A program made the position numbers and the translations under genes. From NCBI GenBank assembly GCA_016712225.1, contig JADJRL010000003.1:2059501-2123500 (forward strand): a stretch of 64,000 nucleotides of DNA. The letters are read 5' to 3'. The notes under the pieces are model-generated. The model saw only the letters and a list, made by a program, of their open reading frames with translations, ran no database searches and was not told where the DNA came from. Positions 16,366 to 27,400 of this stretch are shown one piece after another. Every line of letters starts with the position of its first letter. Position 1 is the first letter of the stretch. The DNA is from Candidatus Defluviibacterium haderslevense (GTDB lineage: Bacteria > Bacteroidota > Bacteroidia > Chitinophagales > Saprospiraceae).

Positions 16366-16892
16366 TTTTTTTGAATATTCAAATATTGATCTGACTTACT
16401 ATAATAAATTATTTTTTATAACATCTATCCAAAAGAAATGAAATATTGAATACTTAACTGTATTTATTGACAAAACTAAATTAGAAATGCTAATTTTTAA
16501 AAGCGACCTAGGAATAAAATGATAGATCAAATTGTAGAGGCGCTTTGTTTTTTTCAAAATCCACAGTAAAATGACCCACTAAACCCGGATAGTGTTGACT
16601 CACTAAATTCGGAGTATAATGACCCATCCTAATTTTGATAAAATAAGAGAATAAGATACGTCAATAATACCAACATCAATGGCAAAGTGTTCTACCACTT
16701 AATGTGAGTAAAAATAATTTTACTAAAGGAAATTGTAAAATATTATCTAAATACTCATTAAGGTAAAACTTAATTTATTGGATCAAATAATTATTTTTTT
16801 TATAGATTTATGAAATAATATAAGTTGTGGAATTATTTTTATTCTTTACAGTGGATATTATTTCAAAAAAAGCTTTTAATTGTAAATATAAT
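16366..16892. other. non-coding spacer with decayed IS21-like end
   Basis: No coding signal. It contains three 24-bp-spaced direct repeats beginning TGAC (16572-16627) that look like one end of an IS21-type element without its transposase. The rest is AT-rich. A 14-bp palindrome (TTTGAATATTCAAA, 16370-16383) follows the preceding stop codon. Confidence 0.5.
16572..16627. mobile_element. IS21-family-like terminal repeat remnant
   Basis: TGACCCACTAAACCCGGA (16572), TGACTCACTAAATTCGGA (16596) and TGACCCAT (16620) start at exact 24-bp intervals, and the first two agree at 15 of 18 positions. IS21-family ends carry multiple direct repeats, and I recall 'TGACCCACT...CGGA' units in Bacteroidota members. 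No istA or istB gene is adjacent, so this would be a solo or decayed end. Confidence 0.45.
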
Positions 16893-17078
16893 ATGAATAC
16901 TGGTATCTTTATAAAGATTTTATTTACAATCTTTATCGCATGGCGGACGGGATTAGATTTTCAACTTGAAAAGTTGTTGCCAGAAAATTTAAATTCCAAA
17001 ATAATAGCAAAAGAGATGAGTAGGAGCCTTCCAATTTTTAAAAAAGATGCATTAACAATAACAAAAATCAACATTTAA
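16893..17078 (+). CDS. small hypothetical protein, possibly a fragment
   Basis: A 61-residue reading from ATG at 16893 (a GTG at 16827 would give 83 residues). It has a short hydrophobic stretch (GIFIKILFTIFIAW) and then a polar stretch (LEKLLPENLNSKIIAKEMSR). Its TAA overlaps the ATG of the CoiA-like gene (TAATG), which is the only argument for it being translated. It might equally be a leftover of a decayed mobile element next door. Not recognised. Confidence 0.3.
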   Translation: MNTGIFIKILFTIFIAWRTGLDFQLEKLLPENLNSKIIAKEMSRSLPIFKKDALTITKINI

Positions 17079-17986
17079 TGGAAAACGCAAACGATTTATT
17101 GAACTCTAAAATTAAGCAAGACGTAAGAATATCTATGTGTTTTGGTCTTGTTGGTAGAATTGCAAACACGGTTTCAAATAATAGACGTATTCATGCTGAT
17201 GACGCATTAAAAAAAGATGGACCCTTCTATTGCTCAGAATGTTTATCTGACGTAATTGTAAGAAAATGTATTGGTAAAAGGGACCATTTTGCGCATAAAG
17301 GTCGGCTTAGTAATATATATGGCAGTGGTGAAACTCAATTGCATAAAGACTGTAAAAAGGAAATATTATTGCATTTACAGAGTGCATTCCCTGATGGAAA
17401 ATGGGAAATGGAAAGACCAATTAAAGAAGATAAAGTAAAGGGACTTTCAGAATTAGTCCCTGACATAAGTGGAAGGATAAAAGGCAAACCTGTTGTAATT
17501 GAAGTTCAAAGAAGCTTTTTAAATTTAAGAACAATAACTAAAAGGACAGAACAGTATACAAAAAGAGATGTAGCCATTTTATGGCTAATTCCACTTAAAG
17601 AAAGTTTAGGAACTGAATATTTTAGACCAAGATTATTTGAAAAATTTATTCATATTATGTATTATGGACGTGTTTATTTTTGGGAAGTAGGGTATGGTGC
17701 AAAAGTTTTGCCCGTTCATTTTGGTTATGCTGAAAGATGGATTGAAGAAAATTCTTGGTTTGATGTTGAACATAGAGAAAAAAGGACAGCTGGAGGATAT
17801 TGGAAATTGTTTAAAACAATTCGCGAACCAATAATGTTAGAAAATTTATTGGACATAACTAAAGACTTTATAATAGATCCTGCTAATGAATGGCAACCTG
17901 AAAATGAAGATTTGAAAGTGCCTAAAAGGCTTATATTTAGAGATAATCATAAAGAATGGTGGACAGATCAAGCTACACGTAAATAA
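17078..17986 (+). CDS. competence CoiA-like / PD-(D/E)XK nuclease family protein
   Basis: A 302-residue protein. The N-terminal part has a zinc-finger-like FYCSECLSDV (about 51-60) followed by RDHFAHKG, and QLHKDCKKEILLHLQ. Then come LVPDISGRIKGKPVVIEVQRS (PD, E and Q positions of a PD-(D/E)XK core, about residues 128-148) and RTEQYTKRDVAILWLIP. This is the layout of CoiA-like proteins, a nuclease-like family linked to competence in Firmicutes and of unknown role in Bacteroidota. It stands alone after an IS remnant, so recent acquisition is plausible. Substrate unknown. Confidence 0.75.
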   Translation: MENANDLLNSKIKQDVRISMCFGLVGRIANTVSNNRRIHADDALKKDGPFYCSECLSDVIVRKCIGKRDHFAHKGRLSNIYGSGETQLHKDCKKEILLHLQSAFPDGKWEMERPIKEDKVKGLSELVPDISGRIKGKPVVIEVQRSFLNLRTITKRTEQYTKRDVAILWLIPLKESLGTEYFRPRLFEKFIHIMYYGRVYFWEVGYGAKVLPVHFGYAERWIEENSWFDVEHREKRTAGGYWKLFKTIREPIMLENLLDITKDFIIDPANEWQPENEDLKVPKRLIFRDNHKEWWTDQATRK

Positions 17987-18440
17987 TACTAGTAAGTATT
18001 TCAAATTCTAACTATGAAGGCAATCTTAATCAATAGAAAATAGAATTAATAAACCAGATAAATGATTACCTTTTAAGTCACCCTGATGTATGTTTGCATA
18101 TTATTTATAAGCCAATAGAATATATATATTGCTTGTTATAATATAAACGAAATTGTAAATTGAGATTCCAATATTTGTTGAATTGTTTTTGGGGATCTAG
18201 CTTAATATAATTTTAAGCATAATTTATTTGAAGAGAAGTATCAAAAATTTTAATATTGAAGCTGTTATTTTAAAACATTAAAAAAATTTGTAAATATTCA
18301 ACTCCTTAACAGGTGTATTATATGTATTGAAATTTAGACACATATATTGAAACTTATTTAAATTAACATACCTCAAAATAAAGTCCTTTGAGATTTATTT
18401 CTCAAAGGACTTCTAAATAAATTATCGGTAGCTTAGAAAA
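17987..18440. other. non-coding spacer between convergent genes
   Basis: AT-rich sequence between the CoiA-like gene (+) and the large secreted protein gene (-). Apart from the hairpin at 18381-18412 I see no gene or site. No obvious terminator follows the CoiA-like gene itself. Confidence 0.5.
18381..18412 (-). terminator. intrinsic terminator of the 1937-residue secreted protein gene
   Basis: AAGTCCTTTGAGA (18381-18393) pairs perfectly over 13 bp with TCTCAAAGGACTT (18400-18412) around the loop TTTATT. It sits 29-60 bp downstream of the minus-strand stop at 18441. The T-run on the minus side is short and interrupted. It could work bidirectionally. Confidence 0.75.
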
Positions 18441-21400
18441 TTATCTTAACACTACCCATTTTTGAACATTTCGTTTGTAACCATTTTCTTCTAAAATAAT
18501 GTAATAAACGCCGGAAGGTAAATTACTAGCATCAAACTCTGAAAATCCATGCTCATTACATGGGATTTTAACAATTTCTTGATTTGAAGCAATATTATAT
18601 ATTTTTATTATTGGTGAGATTGGATTTTTAACCATTTTATAATAAAAAGTCGTTAAATGAGAAGATGGATTTGGAATGGCTTGTAATGAATACATTGGAG
18701 TAGTATTTATTACCTTTTTGGAGTGACCCATTATACATTGATCCAATGAAATAGTTTGTGCAGTATTAAAAACTATTCCTTGATTTAAATCATGGACCAT
18801 GAGTTGTAAAGTCGCAGTGGTAGAACTTGAAGGCATTATTAATGTGCAATGAATTCCATTTATATCATAATAATTATCTTGCATCGTACCACCATTGGCA
18901 TTAACTGATTCTATTACATATTGACCATCAGGGTTATTAATTTGAGTTAGAATATTCCATGAATTAGTTCCATCACCATTTTGACCACTACAATTATTTG
19001 TAATAATTGCGAATTGATTACCATTAATAACTTGACACGTATTTGTATTTATACAAATCGGACCTAAAATACATTCTTCGTTGCAAGCTAAATTTGTAGA
19101 TTTAATTCTGACATAGAAGCAAAATGGTCCTTGGCCCATAGTGCCAGTGAAAGAGATGTTATGAGTGGATGGACCATGTTCTGTTAGTGTGAAATAGTAA
19201 GGAGGTGAACTTATTACATTTGTTAATGGATACTCTATCGTAATGATTCCATTACGACAAGCACTATTCAGTATAAATGCTTCTTTAAGATATACCTCTA
19301 GATCAATGCTTATTGATCCCATACTAGGATAATTGCATTGTACTTGGTTAACTCTAAGATCACAAATGTCAGGTTCTATAGGACAACAATCGTAGTATAA
19401 AGTTTGCGTCTTTGAACATGTAATTTCGCCTTTGCACCAATGAACAGTGAATTGGACCGTGCCATTACATGAATCGCGAGGTTGTCTTACAAGACCATTT
19501 CTCAATTCAATATATGGTCCATTTTGGACTAATGTAGGGTATCGAATCCATTCTACTGGGTTAAGAAATTCTAAACCTTCTGGACAAATGTCAAAACCAG
19601 AAGGTATACGTATAACTCCAATAATTTTATAAATATCATAATCTGCAGAATCTGTATAATGATCTAGAGATGCCGCTATAGTCACATAAGATGCATTACA
19701 ACTACATGGAAGTATATGAAATTTGTAAGACTTCGATTCTATCTGACAACCAAATGCATCCTTTACGACTAACTTAATCTCCTTATTTTCCATGTTTTTG
19801 GTAAGAGTCAATGATCTAGGATTAGAACCATTTGCTGAATCAACCACAACATTATCTATGAGAATTTTCCATGAGGAAGCTGGATACTCCGTTATCAAAA
19901 AATTTATTTTTTTCGGAATACCATCGAAAAATATGGAATCACAAATGTAATCTTCCCCAGTTATATTAATTCCAACTCTTGGTCTTCCTTGGATTGGTGT
20001 TACTACATACAAAAAACATCCAGATGAATCTATTAATGTTGCACCATAATTTCCTTTTTTCGAAGTCAGAATAGAAGTACCGCTAGAAATTATCCCATTT
20101 TGGTCATTCCAAATAACACTAAATTCTGGGTTGGTTTTTATTCTTAATCTAAAAGGATCACAAGTAATACTGTCATTAATTAATACAAAGTTGGTAATTT
20201 TATTTATTTTGACAACTTTTGTTATTGTTTTACAGACCACATTTCCTTTTTTAGCCTCCACCTTTATAATAATACTATCTTTATTGCTTGGCATTTGGAT
20301 GGAATACTTATTATTTCCTGAACTTAATATTAGACTATTTCCATTAGTCACTTTTAAATCATAATCCCCAACCGTAAAAATTGTAAATTCTGTTAATTCG
20401 TCTGGGCATGCTTTATCAGGTCCTTCTATAGTTATTAAAGGATCATTAATCAATACTTCCTTTTGTGATTCAAACATACATCCATTGACATCAGTTATTG
20501 TTACTCTGTAACTATCACTAGAATTTATTGATATTGGATTTATCACTTGCCCTGTAGTCCATTTATATTTTTGGATAGGATTACCATAGGTTTGATTAAA
20601 TTTAAGTTGGTATTGTGATCTGCAAGTATCGGGTGTACATGACACATAACCATCTAATTCATTGGGTAATATCTTGATGATTTTTTCTGCTAGATAAGTA
20701 CATCCGAACTCATTGATTATCGTAAATTGTACATTATAAGTTCCTGTATCTTTAAATGTATGTTGTGGATTTTTTGTTTTGGAAAAACTATTGTCTCCAA
20801 AATCCCATAAATAGCTACTTATTTTTGGATAATTCACCGGTAGCACATTTGAAACAAAAGATATTAGATTATTTCGACAACTTGAATCCATTTGAATTAT
20901 TGTTGCTGTATTCAGTTTTGGTATGAGTACATTTAATTTGCTTTCACAAGAGTTAGTGGAAATGAAAGAAACTAACCTAAGATTGACCGAATTACCCGCA
21001 TATGTCAATGAATCTAATATTATCGTATCATGTATTCCAATATAAACATTATTAACATACCATTTATGAATTGGTGCGGCTCCTGAAGGATTATAGTAAG
21101 TACCGGAAGCATACGCTATGAGCTTGTATGCAGTTCCATTGCATTCCCATTTATAGATTATATCCGGAATAGTATAGATAATACCTGATCTACTAGCTAC
21201 TGTATCACAAATCTGAACTATAGAATCTCCATCAATGCTCTTTCTACCTGCTACTAGGTCAATTCTGTATGGGCCCGCATTCTGAAAGGTATATTGTTGA
21301 TCTAAAAGTTGGAATGGGAATTCAATATTTCGAACAACAGGATTGGAATTACCTTCGAATATTTGCCATTCTTTGTATACGATATCAGAATCTCCAAAGA

Positions 21401-24254
21401 CTGCTATTGTGCCTTCATAATTAGCAGTATTACATTTGTCAAAGTATAATGTATCTATACTTATCTGGATTTCTTTGGCATTACAGATGACTGGAGGAAC
21501 ATCCTCACAGGCCAATAATGTTAATGTGTCAGGAGTAATGCATGGGATATTCCCTATGGATTCAATAATGATCTGAAGCTTGAATTCAGTACCACTAAAC
21601 TGATTCCCATAGATGAGTAAGGTAGGGGAAGTAGAATTTACAGTATACCACAGCTGATTATTCCGATTGATAGTGAATCGATAATCCCCACTATTGGGTA
21701 CTCCAGATGCAGAGAATTTTACATACTTCATAAAATGTATGTTCGGTGGAATACACAATAATTCATCACAGGTCTGAATCAAAGCAGATTCATGAGGACA
21801 TATCTCTGCATATACGAATCTCAATTTATGCTTTGGATAAATGTGAATATTATAGAATGTAGGATTTTGAATGATGCATGAATAGGGTTGTGTAGCTTGG
21901 ACAGTTACGTTATAATTATTATCTTGATTAAAATGATGCCATACTGAATCTGAAGAGGTAGTCACTGTAGCTGAACCATCTCCAAAATCCCATATATATG
22001 AATTACTATAATGATGGGACAGATATAGTAATGTAGAATCGCCAAGACAGTTGTTCACATAATTAATCTTCATGGTATCTCCTAGATTAAAATACACTAT
22101 TTTATCCTTGGTTAAGGATTTATCATTACAATAATGGATGACCAGTCTAATTATAGCAGTCTGAAGTCCATTTAGATTACTCCATTCTACTGTCATACTA
22201 TCATTATGGTATGAAGTAATTCTTCCTGCTTCAGAAGGGATAATACTCCATTCATAAGTATCTGCAGTGGATTCACTGCATGTATAATCATTCATAGATT
22301 CTACACATACTGTATCCGAACCAAGAATATCAATGGTGGAGATATTCTTCAATAATACTTCCAATGAAGTATACTCAGAGAGACATCCATTGAATTCTCT
22401 TCGCACCTTAAGTACTTTATCAGCGGTGGTATCGAGCCATGTGACTATTACAGCGGCATTAGCAGTGTCAATGATTATTCCATTCTCGATCTCCCAAGAT
22501 ATTTTATTTGAACCTACCTTATCTGAGGAGTATCTGTACTCAGTATTGGGACATATAATATTAGGACCCAAAATCGAAAAAGGTGGAAGTACAGGATCCA
22601 TAACTTTGAAGTCTTTGGTAGTCGTACAAGTCATACTTTGTCCCATATCTATTATGACCTCTATATTGTAATGATCATCTGATTGGGTCAAGTATTGATG
22701 AGGTATCGTAATAACGGAATCAGAAGTCGTATATTCGTATTGAATAATACCGTTGAGTTTTAATATTACATGTTTATTACTCACAGACATCCCAGGTGCA
22801 ATGATAAAAGTAGCATCTTCTCCATAACATAACTCAGTATCTCCATTAACACTAAAATTATATACAGTTATATTGGTCGAACTCTGATAAGTGCTGCAGG
22901 CAGGAATGGATGATTTAACCTCACAGCTTAATGTAAATGTTCCGGTAAAAGATAAAAAATTTGTAATACAAGTGGGCTTGGTAGAATCAATTAAGCTTAT
23001 ATTTCCTGAACCATTCTTTGATGATATTCGCCATATATAGCTTGCGTTAGGAATTGGATTAATGGAAAAGCGCTGTTGGAATTGCCCTGAACAAAAATAG
23101 ACCTCACCTTTTATGGGATTATCTCCTCCCATGATATAGACTTTATAGAATTCCTCTTCATCGCAAACTCCGGTAGAACATCCGGATTTAGTGATTCTGA
23201 TGATTCCATAACCAGATGAAGGATCTTTATCCCATAAGATGGTACAACTATCATTTGATACATACTGTATTGTACCACCTTCTACACCCCACTGATATGA
23301 AGTGCATAAATTATTGGTAGTATATGTTATTGATTGTCCCTTACATACTACATTGGTGAATTGGTTAAGAGATGAATTTCCATCTTCAATAGTAAGCTCC
23401 ATGGATTCCGAATGACTGCATCCGTATTGATTGGTTACCGTGAGTCTGACCGTATAATTCCCACTGGTTAAAAAGGTATAATTATAGGGTGAATAGTAAG
23501 TTTGGGAGGAAGATTCTATTACCTGATTATTAGACATTACAGACCATTCATAGTTATTGAATAATGAAGGTGGAGCTGATATGGCTGGCGGATCTGCTTT
23601 AAAAGTAATTTCTGAATGTGTACAGAAATTCCTAGAAGAACTGGAATCTATTCTAAAGCTAAACTGAGGCAGGTCAAGTAAGTAGATTCGTTTGCATACC
23701 TTCTCCATACATCCATTAACATCATTCGTGATCTCTACACATACATCAACCATCTGTTCTAATCCCATAATAATATTTATGGAATGAGAGGTACTGTCTA
23801 CAATTATAGAATCATTATAAGTCCACCGATAAGAATAATTAATAAGATGTCTGGTAATAAATTGTAATAGATCGCCTTTACAGGCTTGATTTTCGGTTTT
23901 TTCCGGAGGTTTTGGAAAATATTCTAATGTAAAATATTCGAAGTCTTTTATATTAATAGTCAATGTACATGTTCTTAACAGATTACCATTGACATCTCGG
24001 ACTTCAGCCACAAGTGATTCTGTTCCTGCTTTAGTCCATAAGATAGTTACAGAATCATGGTTTACACTAATAATCCTGCCTTTCATGTTCTGAAGCTTCC
24101 AGTTTACTTTCTCACCAGCTGATATTCCAACATCATATTTATAAACATTATTCCGGCATACGGACGCTTCACCATTGATGGTACAAGCTTGGGCTTGGAG
24201 TAAATGGGTGTCAAAAAAAACAAACAGAAGAAAGAATAAATACAGATTTTTCAT
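18441..24254 (-). CDS. giant secreted PKD-type protein with type A T9SS sorting domain
   Basis: A 1937-residue protein with a hydrophobic signal peptide ending LLQAQA (about residue 23). It is built of many immunoglobulin-like/PKD-type modules with frequent Cys. Two clear PKD cores are IWDFGDGSA (about residue 755) and LWDFGDNSF (about 1151). The last 75 residues form a type A T9SS C-terminal domain: IPNPSSHLTTFYYKMV, IKIYNIASNQEI, LPSGVYYIILEENG, ending KWVVLR. It is expected to cross the outer membrane by T9SS and be attached to the surface or released, as an adhesin or matrix protein. No catalytic domain was recognised. A 13-bp-stem terminator follows. Confidence 0.88.
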   Translation of the reverse strand: MKNLYLFFLLFVFFDTHLLQAQACTINGEASVCRNNVYKYDVGISAGEKVNWKLQNMKGRIISVNHDSVTILWTKAGTESLVAEVRDVNGNLLRTCTLTINIKDFEYFTLEYFPKPPEKTENQACKGDLLQFITRHLINYSYRWTYNDSIIVDSTSHSINIIMGLEQMVDVCVEITNDVNGCMEKVCKRIYLLDLPQFSFRIDSSSSRNFCTHSEITFKADPPAISAPPSLFNNYEWSVMSNNQVIESSSQTYYSPYNYTFLTSGNYTVRLTVTNQYGCSHSESMELTIEDGNSSLNQFTNVVCKGQSITYTTNNLCTSYQWGVEGGTIQYVSNDSCTILWDKDPSSGYGIIRITKSGCSTGVCDEEEFYKVYIMGGDNPIKGEVYFCSGQFQQRFSINPIPNASYIWRISSKNGSGNISLIDSTKPTCITNFLSFTGTFTLSCEVKSSIPACSTYQSSTNITVYNFSVNGDTELCYGEDATFIIAPGMSVSNKHVILKLNGIIQYEYTTSDSVITIPHQYLTQSDDHYNIEVIIDMGQSMTCTTTKDFKVMDPVLPPFSILGPNIICPNTEYRYSSDKVGSNKISWEIENGIIIDTANAAVIVTWLDTTADKVLKVRREFNGCLSEYTSLEVLLKNISTIDILGSDTVCVESMNDYTCSESTADTYEWSIIPSEAGRITSYHNDSMTVEWSNLNGLQTAIIRLVIHYCNDKSLTKDKIVYFNLGDTMKINYVNNCLGDSTLLYLSHHYSNSYIWDFGDGSATVTTSSDSVWHHFNQDNNYNVTVQATQPYSCIIQNPTFYNIHIYPKHKLRFVYAEICPHESALIQTCDELLCIPPNIHFMKYVKFSASGVPNSGDYRFTINRNNQLWYTVNSTSPTLLIYGNQFSGTEFKLQIIIESIGNIPCITPDTLTLLACEDVPPVICNAKEIQISIDTLYFDKCNTANYEGTIAVFGDSDIVYKEWQIFEGNSNPVVRNIEFPFQLLDQQYTFQNAGPYRIDLVAGRKSIDGDSIVQICDTVASRSGIIYTIPDIIYKWECNGTAYKLIAYASGTYYNPSGAAPIHKWYVNNVYIGIHDTIILDSLTYAGNSVNLRLVSFISTNSCESKLNVLIPKLNTATIIQMDSSCRNNLISFVSNVLPVNYPKISSYLWDFGDNSFSKTKNPQHTFKDTGTYNVQFTIINEFGCTYLAEKIIKILPNELDGYVSCTPDTCRSQYQLKFNQTYGNPIQKYKWTTGQVINPISINSSDSYRVTITDVNGCMFESQKEVLINDPLITIEGPDKACPDELTEFTIFTVGDYDLKVTNGNSLILSSGNNKYSIQMPSNKDSIIIKVEAKKGNVVCKTITKVVKINKITNFVLINDSITCDPFRLRIKTNPEFSVIWNDQNGIISSGTSILTSKKGNYGATLIDSSGCFLYVVTPIQGRPRVGINITGEDYICDSIFFDGIPKKINFLITEYPASSWKILIDNVVVDSANGSNPRSLTLTKNMENKEIKLVVKDAFGCQIESKSYKFHILPCSCNASYVTIAASLDHYTDSADYDIYKIIGVIRIPSGFDICPEGLEFLNPVEWIRYPTLVQNGPYIELRNGLVRQPRDSCNGTVQFTVHWCKGEITCSKTQTLYYDCCPIEPDICDLRVNQVQCNYPSMGSISIDLEVYLKEAFILNSACRNGIITIEYPLTNVISSPPYYFTLTEHGPSTHNISFTGTMGQGPFCFYVRIKSTNLACNEECILGPICINTNTCQVINGNQFAIITNNCSGQNGDGTNSWNILTQINNPDGQYVIESVNANGGTMQDNYYDINGIHCTLIMPSSSTTATLQLMVHDLNQGIVFNTAQTISLDQCIMGHSKKVINTTPMYSLQAIPNPSSHLTTFYYKMVKNPISPIIKIYNIASNQEIVKIPCNEHGFSEFDASNLPSGVYYIILEENGYKRNVQKWVVLR

Positions 24255-24472
24255 AATATGATTGATTTAAATAATGAATCAAAAATTTATGAGTTCTGAG
24301 TTTTACAAAAATAAAAATTGAGGATGGTTTAGGGGCTCGTCAAGATAAGACCATTATGCAAATATAATCAAATGCACATATTAATGTAAATATTTTCTTA
24401 AATTATAATAAATTTGTAAATTAATAAGGTAGCACTAAGCATCAAATACACCATAAAGAAGGTCTAATTTAA

Positions 24473-27400
24473 ATGATGAAAGTATTGTTTTCAAGGTTAT
24501 TATACATATTCGTCCTATTCCAAAGTACTATATCTTTAATCTATGGACAGCAATATACATCCACCATTCCATCAGACTGTCCATCTGGATTAGAGACTTC
24601 GATCTGGTATATGGGTACTCATGGGATAGATTGGCGATCTGGCACACCTCAGCCGGATTCATTCTTCTACAGTGCCATAGGTATAGGAGAAGGCCACTCC
24701 AGTATCTGTGATAAACAGGGCAATCTACTCTTCTACTCAGATAATGATTACATCTATAATCGGAATCATCAGATCATGGCAGGGTGTCCCCGATTCTCAA
24801 ATCGATCCTCTGTCATGTGCGCCATTGTCCCCATGCCTGGAAGTGATTCCTTATATTATTTTTTTACCCCAGATCAATTTCCTACCATAACTGGACCACC
24901 ATATAAATTGAGATGCGTCCAGATAGATATGAGTCAGGATAATGGACTTGGCGCAGTAGTTACTCCAGAACTGATGCTTATAGATTCCAGTTCCGAACAA
25001 GTGCTGGCAGTTAAACATTGTAATGGACGTGATTGGTGGATAATCTGTCAGAATGCAGTAACAGAGGTCTTTTATTCATTCCTATTAGACACCAGCGGCA
25101 TTCTATTCAATCAAAAAGTAACATCTACCTCTGGGAACATACATAATATATCAAATGAACAGTACAAAACAGGAGAGTTAGCGATATCCAATTCAGGTGA
25201 ATACCTTATTGAATGTACTGTAGGACATCCTAGTCAAGTAGAATTGCATCAATTCGATCCAAGTTCAGGCATAATCTCAAACGGGTATGAATTGTTTGAC
25301 ACCATAACAACTGCCAAAAATAGAAAATATCTCACATGTGCTGCATTTTCGGCTGATGACTCCAAAGTTTATCTTACTGGTGCAGATACATTTGATGCAA
25401 TATTTCAAGTAGACCTTCAGGATCCTGATTCTTTGGTGGTACGGCAGCGTATTAACAGAATAATACAACAATTAGGTTTTGGCGTAGGGGGACCCGTTCT
25501 AGGCAGAGATGATAGAATGTACATTACCACATTCATGAAGTTTTTTAAAACACTACATGTCATCCATCAGCCCAATGAGTATGGTCAGGCCTGTGAACTT
25601 AAGCTTAATGACTTCTATCTGGGAGGTAAGTCAGGTCTAAGTGCACCGAATTTCGCAGTAGGATTAGAAAGGCCCTATAGGGCTGTAGTTCAGGGAAAGA
25701 AAATTATATGTAAGGATAGTGTGGCTCATTTTCTTGTGAAAGAGGCCTGTCCACATATAACAGAATGGATGCTACCTGATGGAGGAGAGATTAGGCACAA
25801 GTTTGGTGACTCCCTTGAAGTTATGTTTCCTGATACAGGAGTATATCGCGTTATAGCTTCTTATCCGATACGATGTGGATATAAGTCTGATACCCATAGG
25901 GTACAGGTTAATCGCTGTCATTGCGCCCACCAATTTAGTCTGATACAAGCTGATACATCAGTTTGTATAGGGAATACTTCGACAATAGCATTTAATACGA
26001 ATGCAAGTTCATATCTTATAGACGGTATCAAGCTCTCTAATCCTACTGTAACACTAATTGACCTTAAGAAAGATACATTGTTAAAGATCTATTTAACTTA
26101 TCCTGACGCTTGTGATACTGTAATTAATATTAAAATTCGTGTGATTCCTATCGATAGTAGTCAGACAATAATGGAATTCTGTACTGGAGACTCCGTGTAT
26201 GTCCAGGATCAATGGTATCACCAAGATGGTGAACTAAGAATATTGGACATTAATCAACAAGGGTGTGATTCTATAATTCTAATCAAATTAAAGACAAAGC
26301 GAACAGAATCATTTACCACTAATTATAAAATCTGTGAAGGAGATTCTATCTGGATATTTACGCCAAATGGGGGTAAGTGGATAAGATCAAATGAAAACGA
26401 TACTATATTATGGCAGAATCAAGATGGTTGTGATTCTGTTTATATATATCAAGTATCTGTTATTCCTTCATATCATGAGACAGTAAGCATGTATAAGTGT
26501 AATCTAGATTCCATATTCTACCAAGGAACTTATTTTTTGAAGGATACTTCATTTCTGAACTACTATACCAGCCAATATGGTTGCGATTCTATTGTTAGAA
26601 TTAACATCATTAATTATCCTAATTCTATAGCTACGCATACCATACATAACATCTGTAATGGGGATTCTATACAAATAGATAATATTTGGTATCATGACTC
26701 GATCACCATAATAACTCAATTCAATAATCAATATGGTTGCGATTCATTCCATATGACACAAGTAAAACTCTTTCCCATTCCTGAACCTACAGCTATTACA
26801 TTCTATTTCTGTATTGGAGACTCGGTCCAGATTGAGCAAATATGGTATACTACTGCCAGTGAATTCACTGTTCATAAATCGAATATGCATTCTTGTGATT
26901 CAGTAATCCATTATACAGTTATTCCATACGAAGATATTTATGTAGATCTTGATGATACCTTAGAATTAATTAGTGGAGGCACGCACACATTAAGCGGTTT
27001 ACATTCCATGAATGTAACTAGATTCAGATGGTACCCATCAGAATATTTATCTTGCATTGATTGTCCGAATCCAGAAATTAAGGCTATTCAAGATGGAACT
27101 TATTATCTAGAAGTAAGTGATGGTAATGGATGCACAGCAATAGATTCTATATTTATTCATGTCAAGAATCTAACTTCAGAAATATTTATTCCAAATATAT
27201 TCTCACCGAATGCAGATTCCAAAAATGACACATGGAATATAACATTCTCAGATTCCAGAAGTAAAATAATTACTTTACAATTGTTCGAGAGATGGGGACA
27301 ACAAGTATACTCCTGTGAATCCTATCCTAATGGCATGGGATCGAATTGTAATGGTTGGGATGGGATGGTGAATAACCGTCTATGTCTACCTAATGTATAT

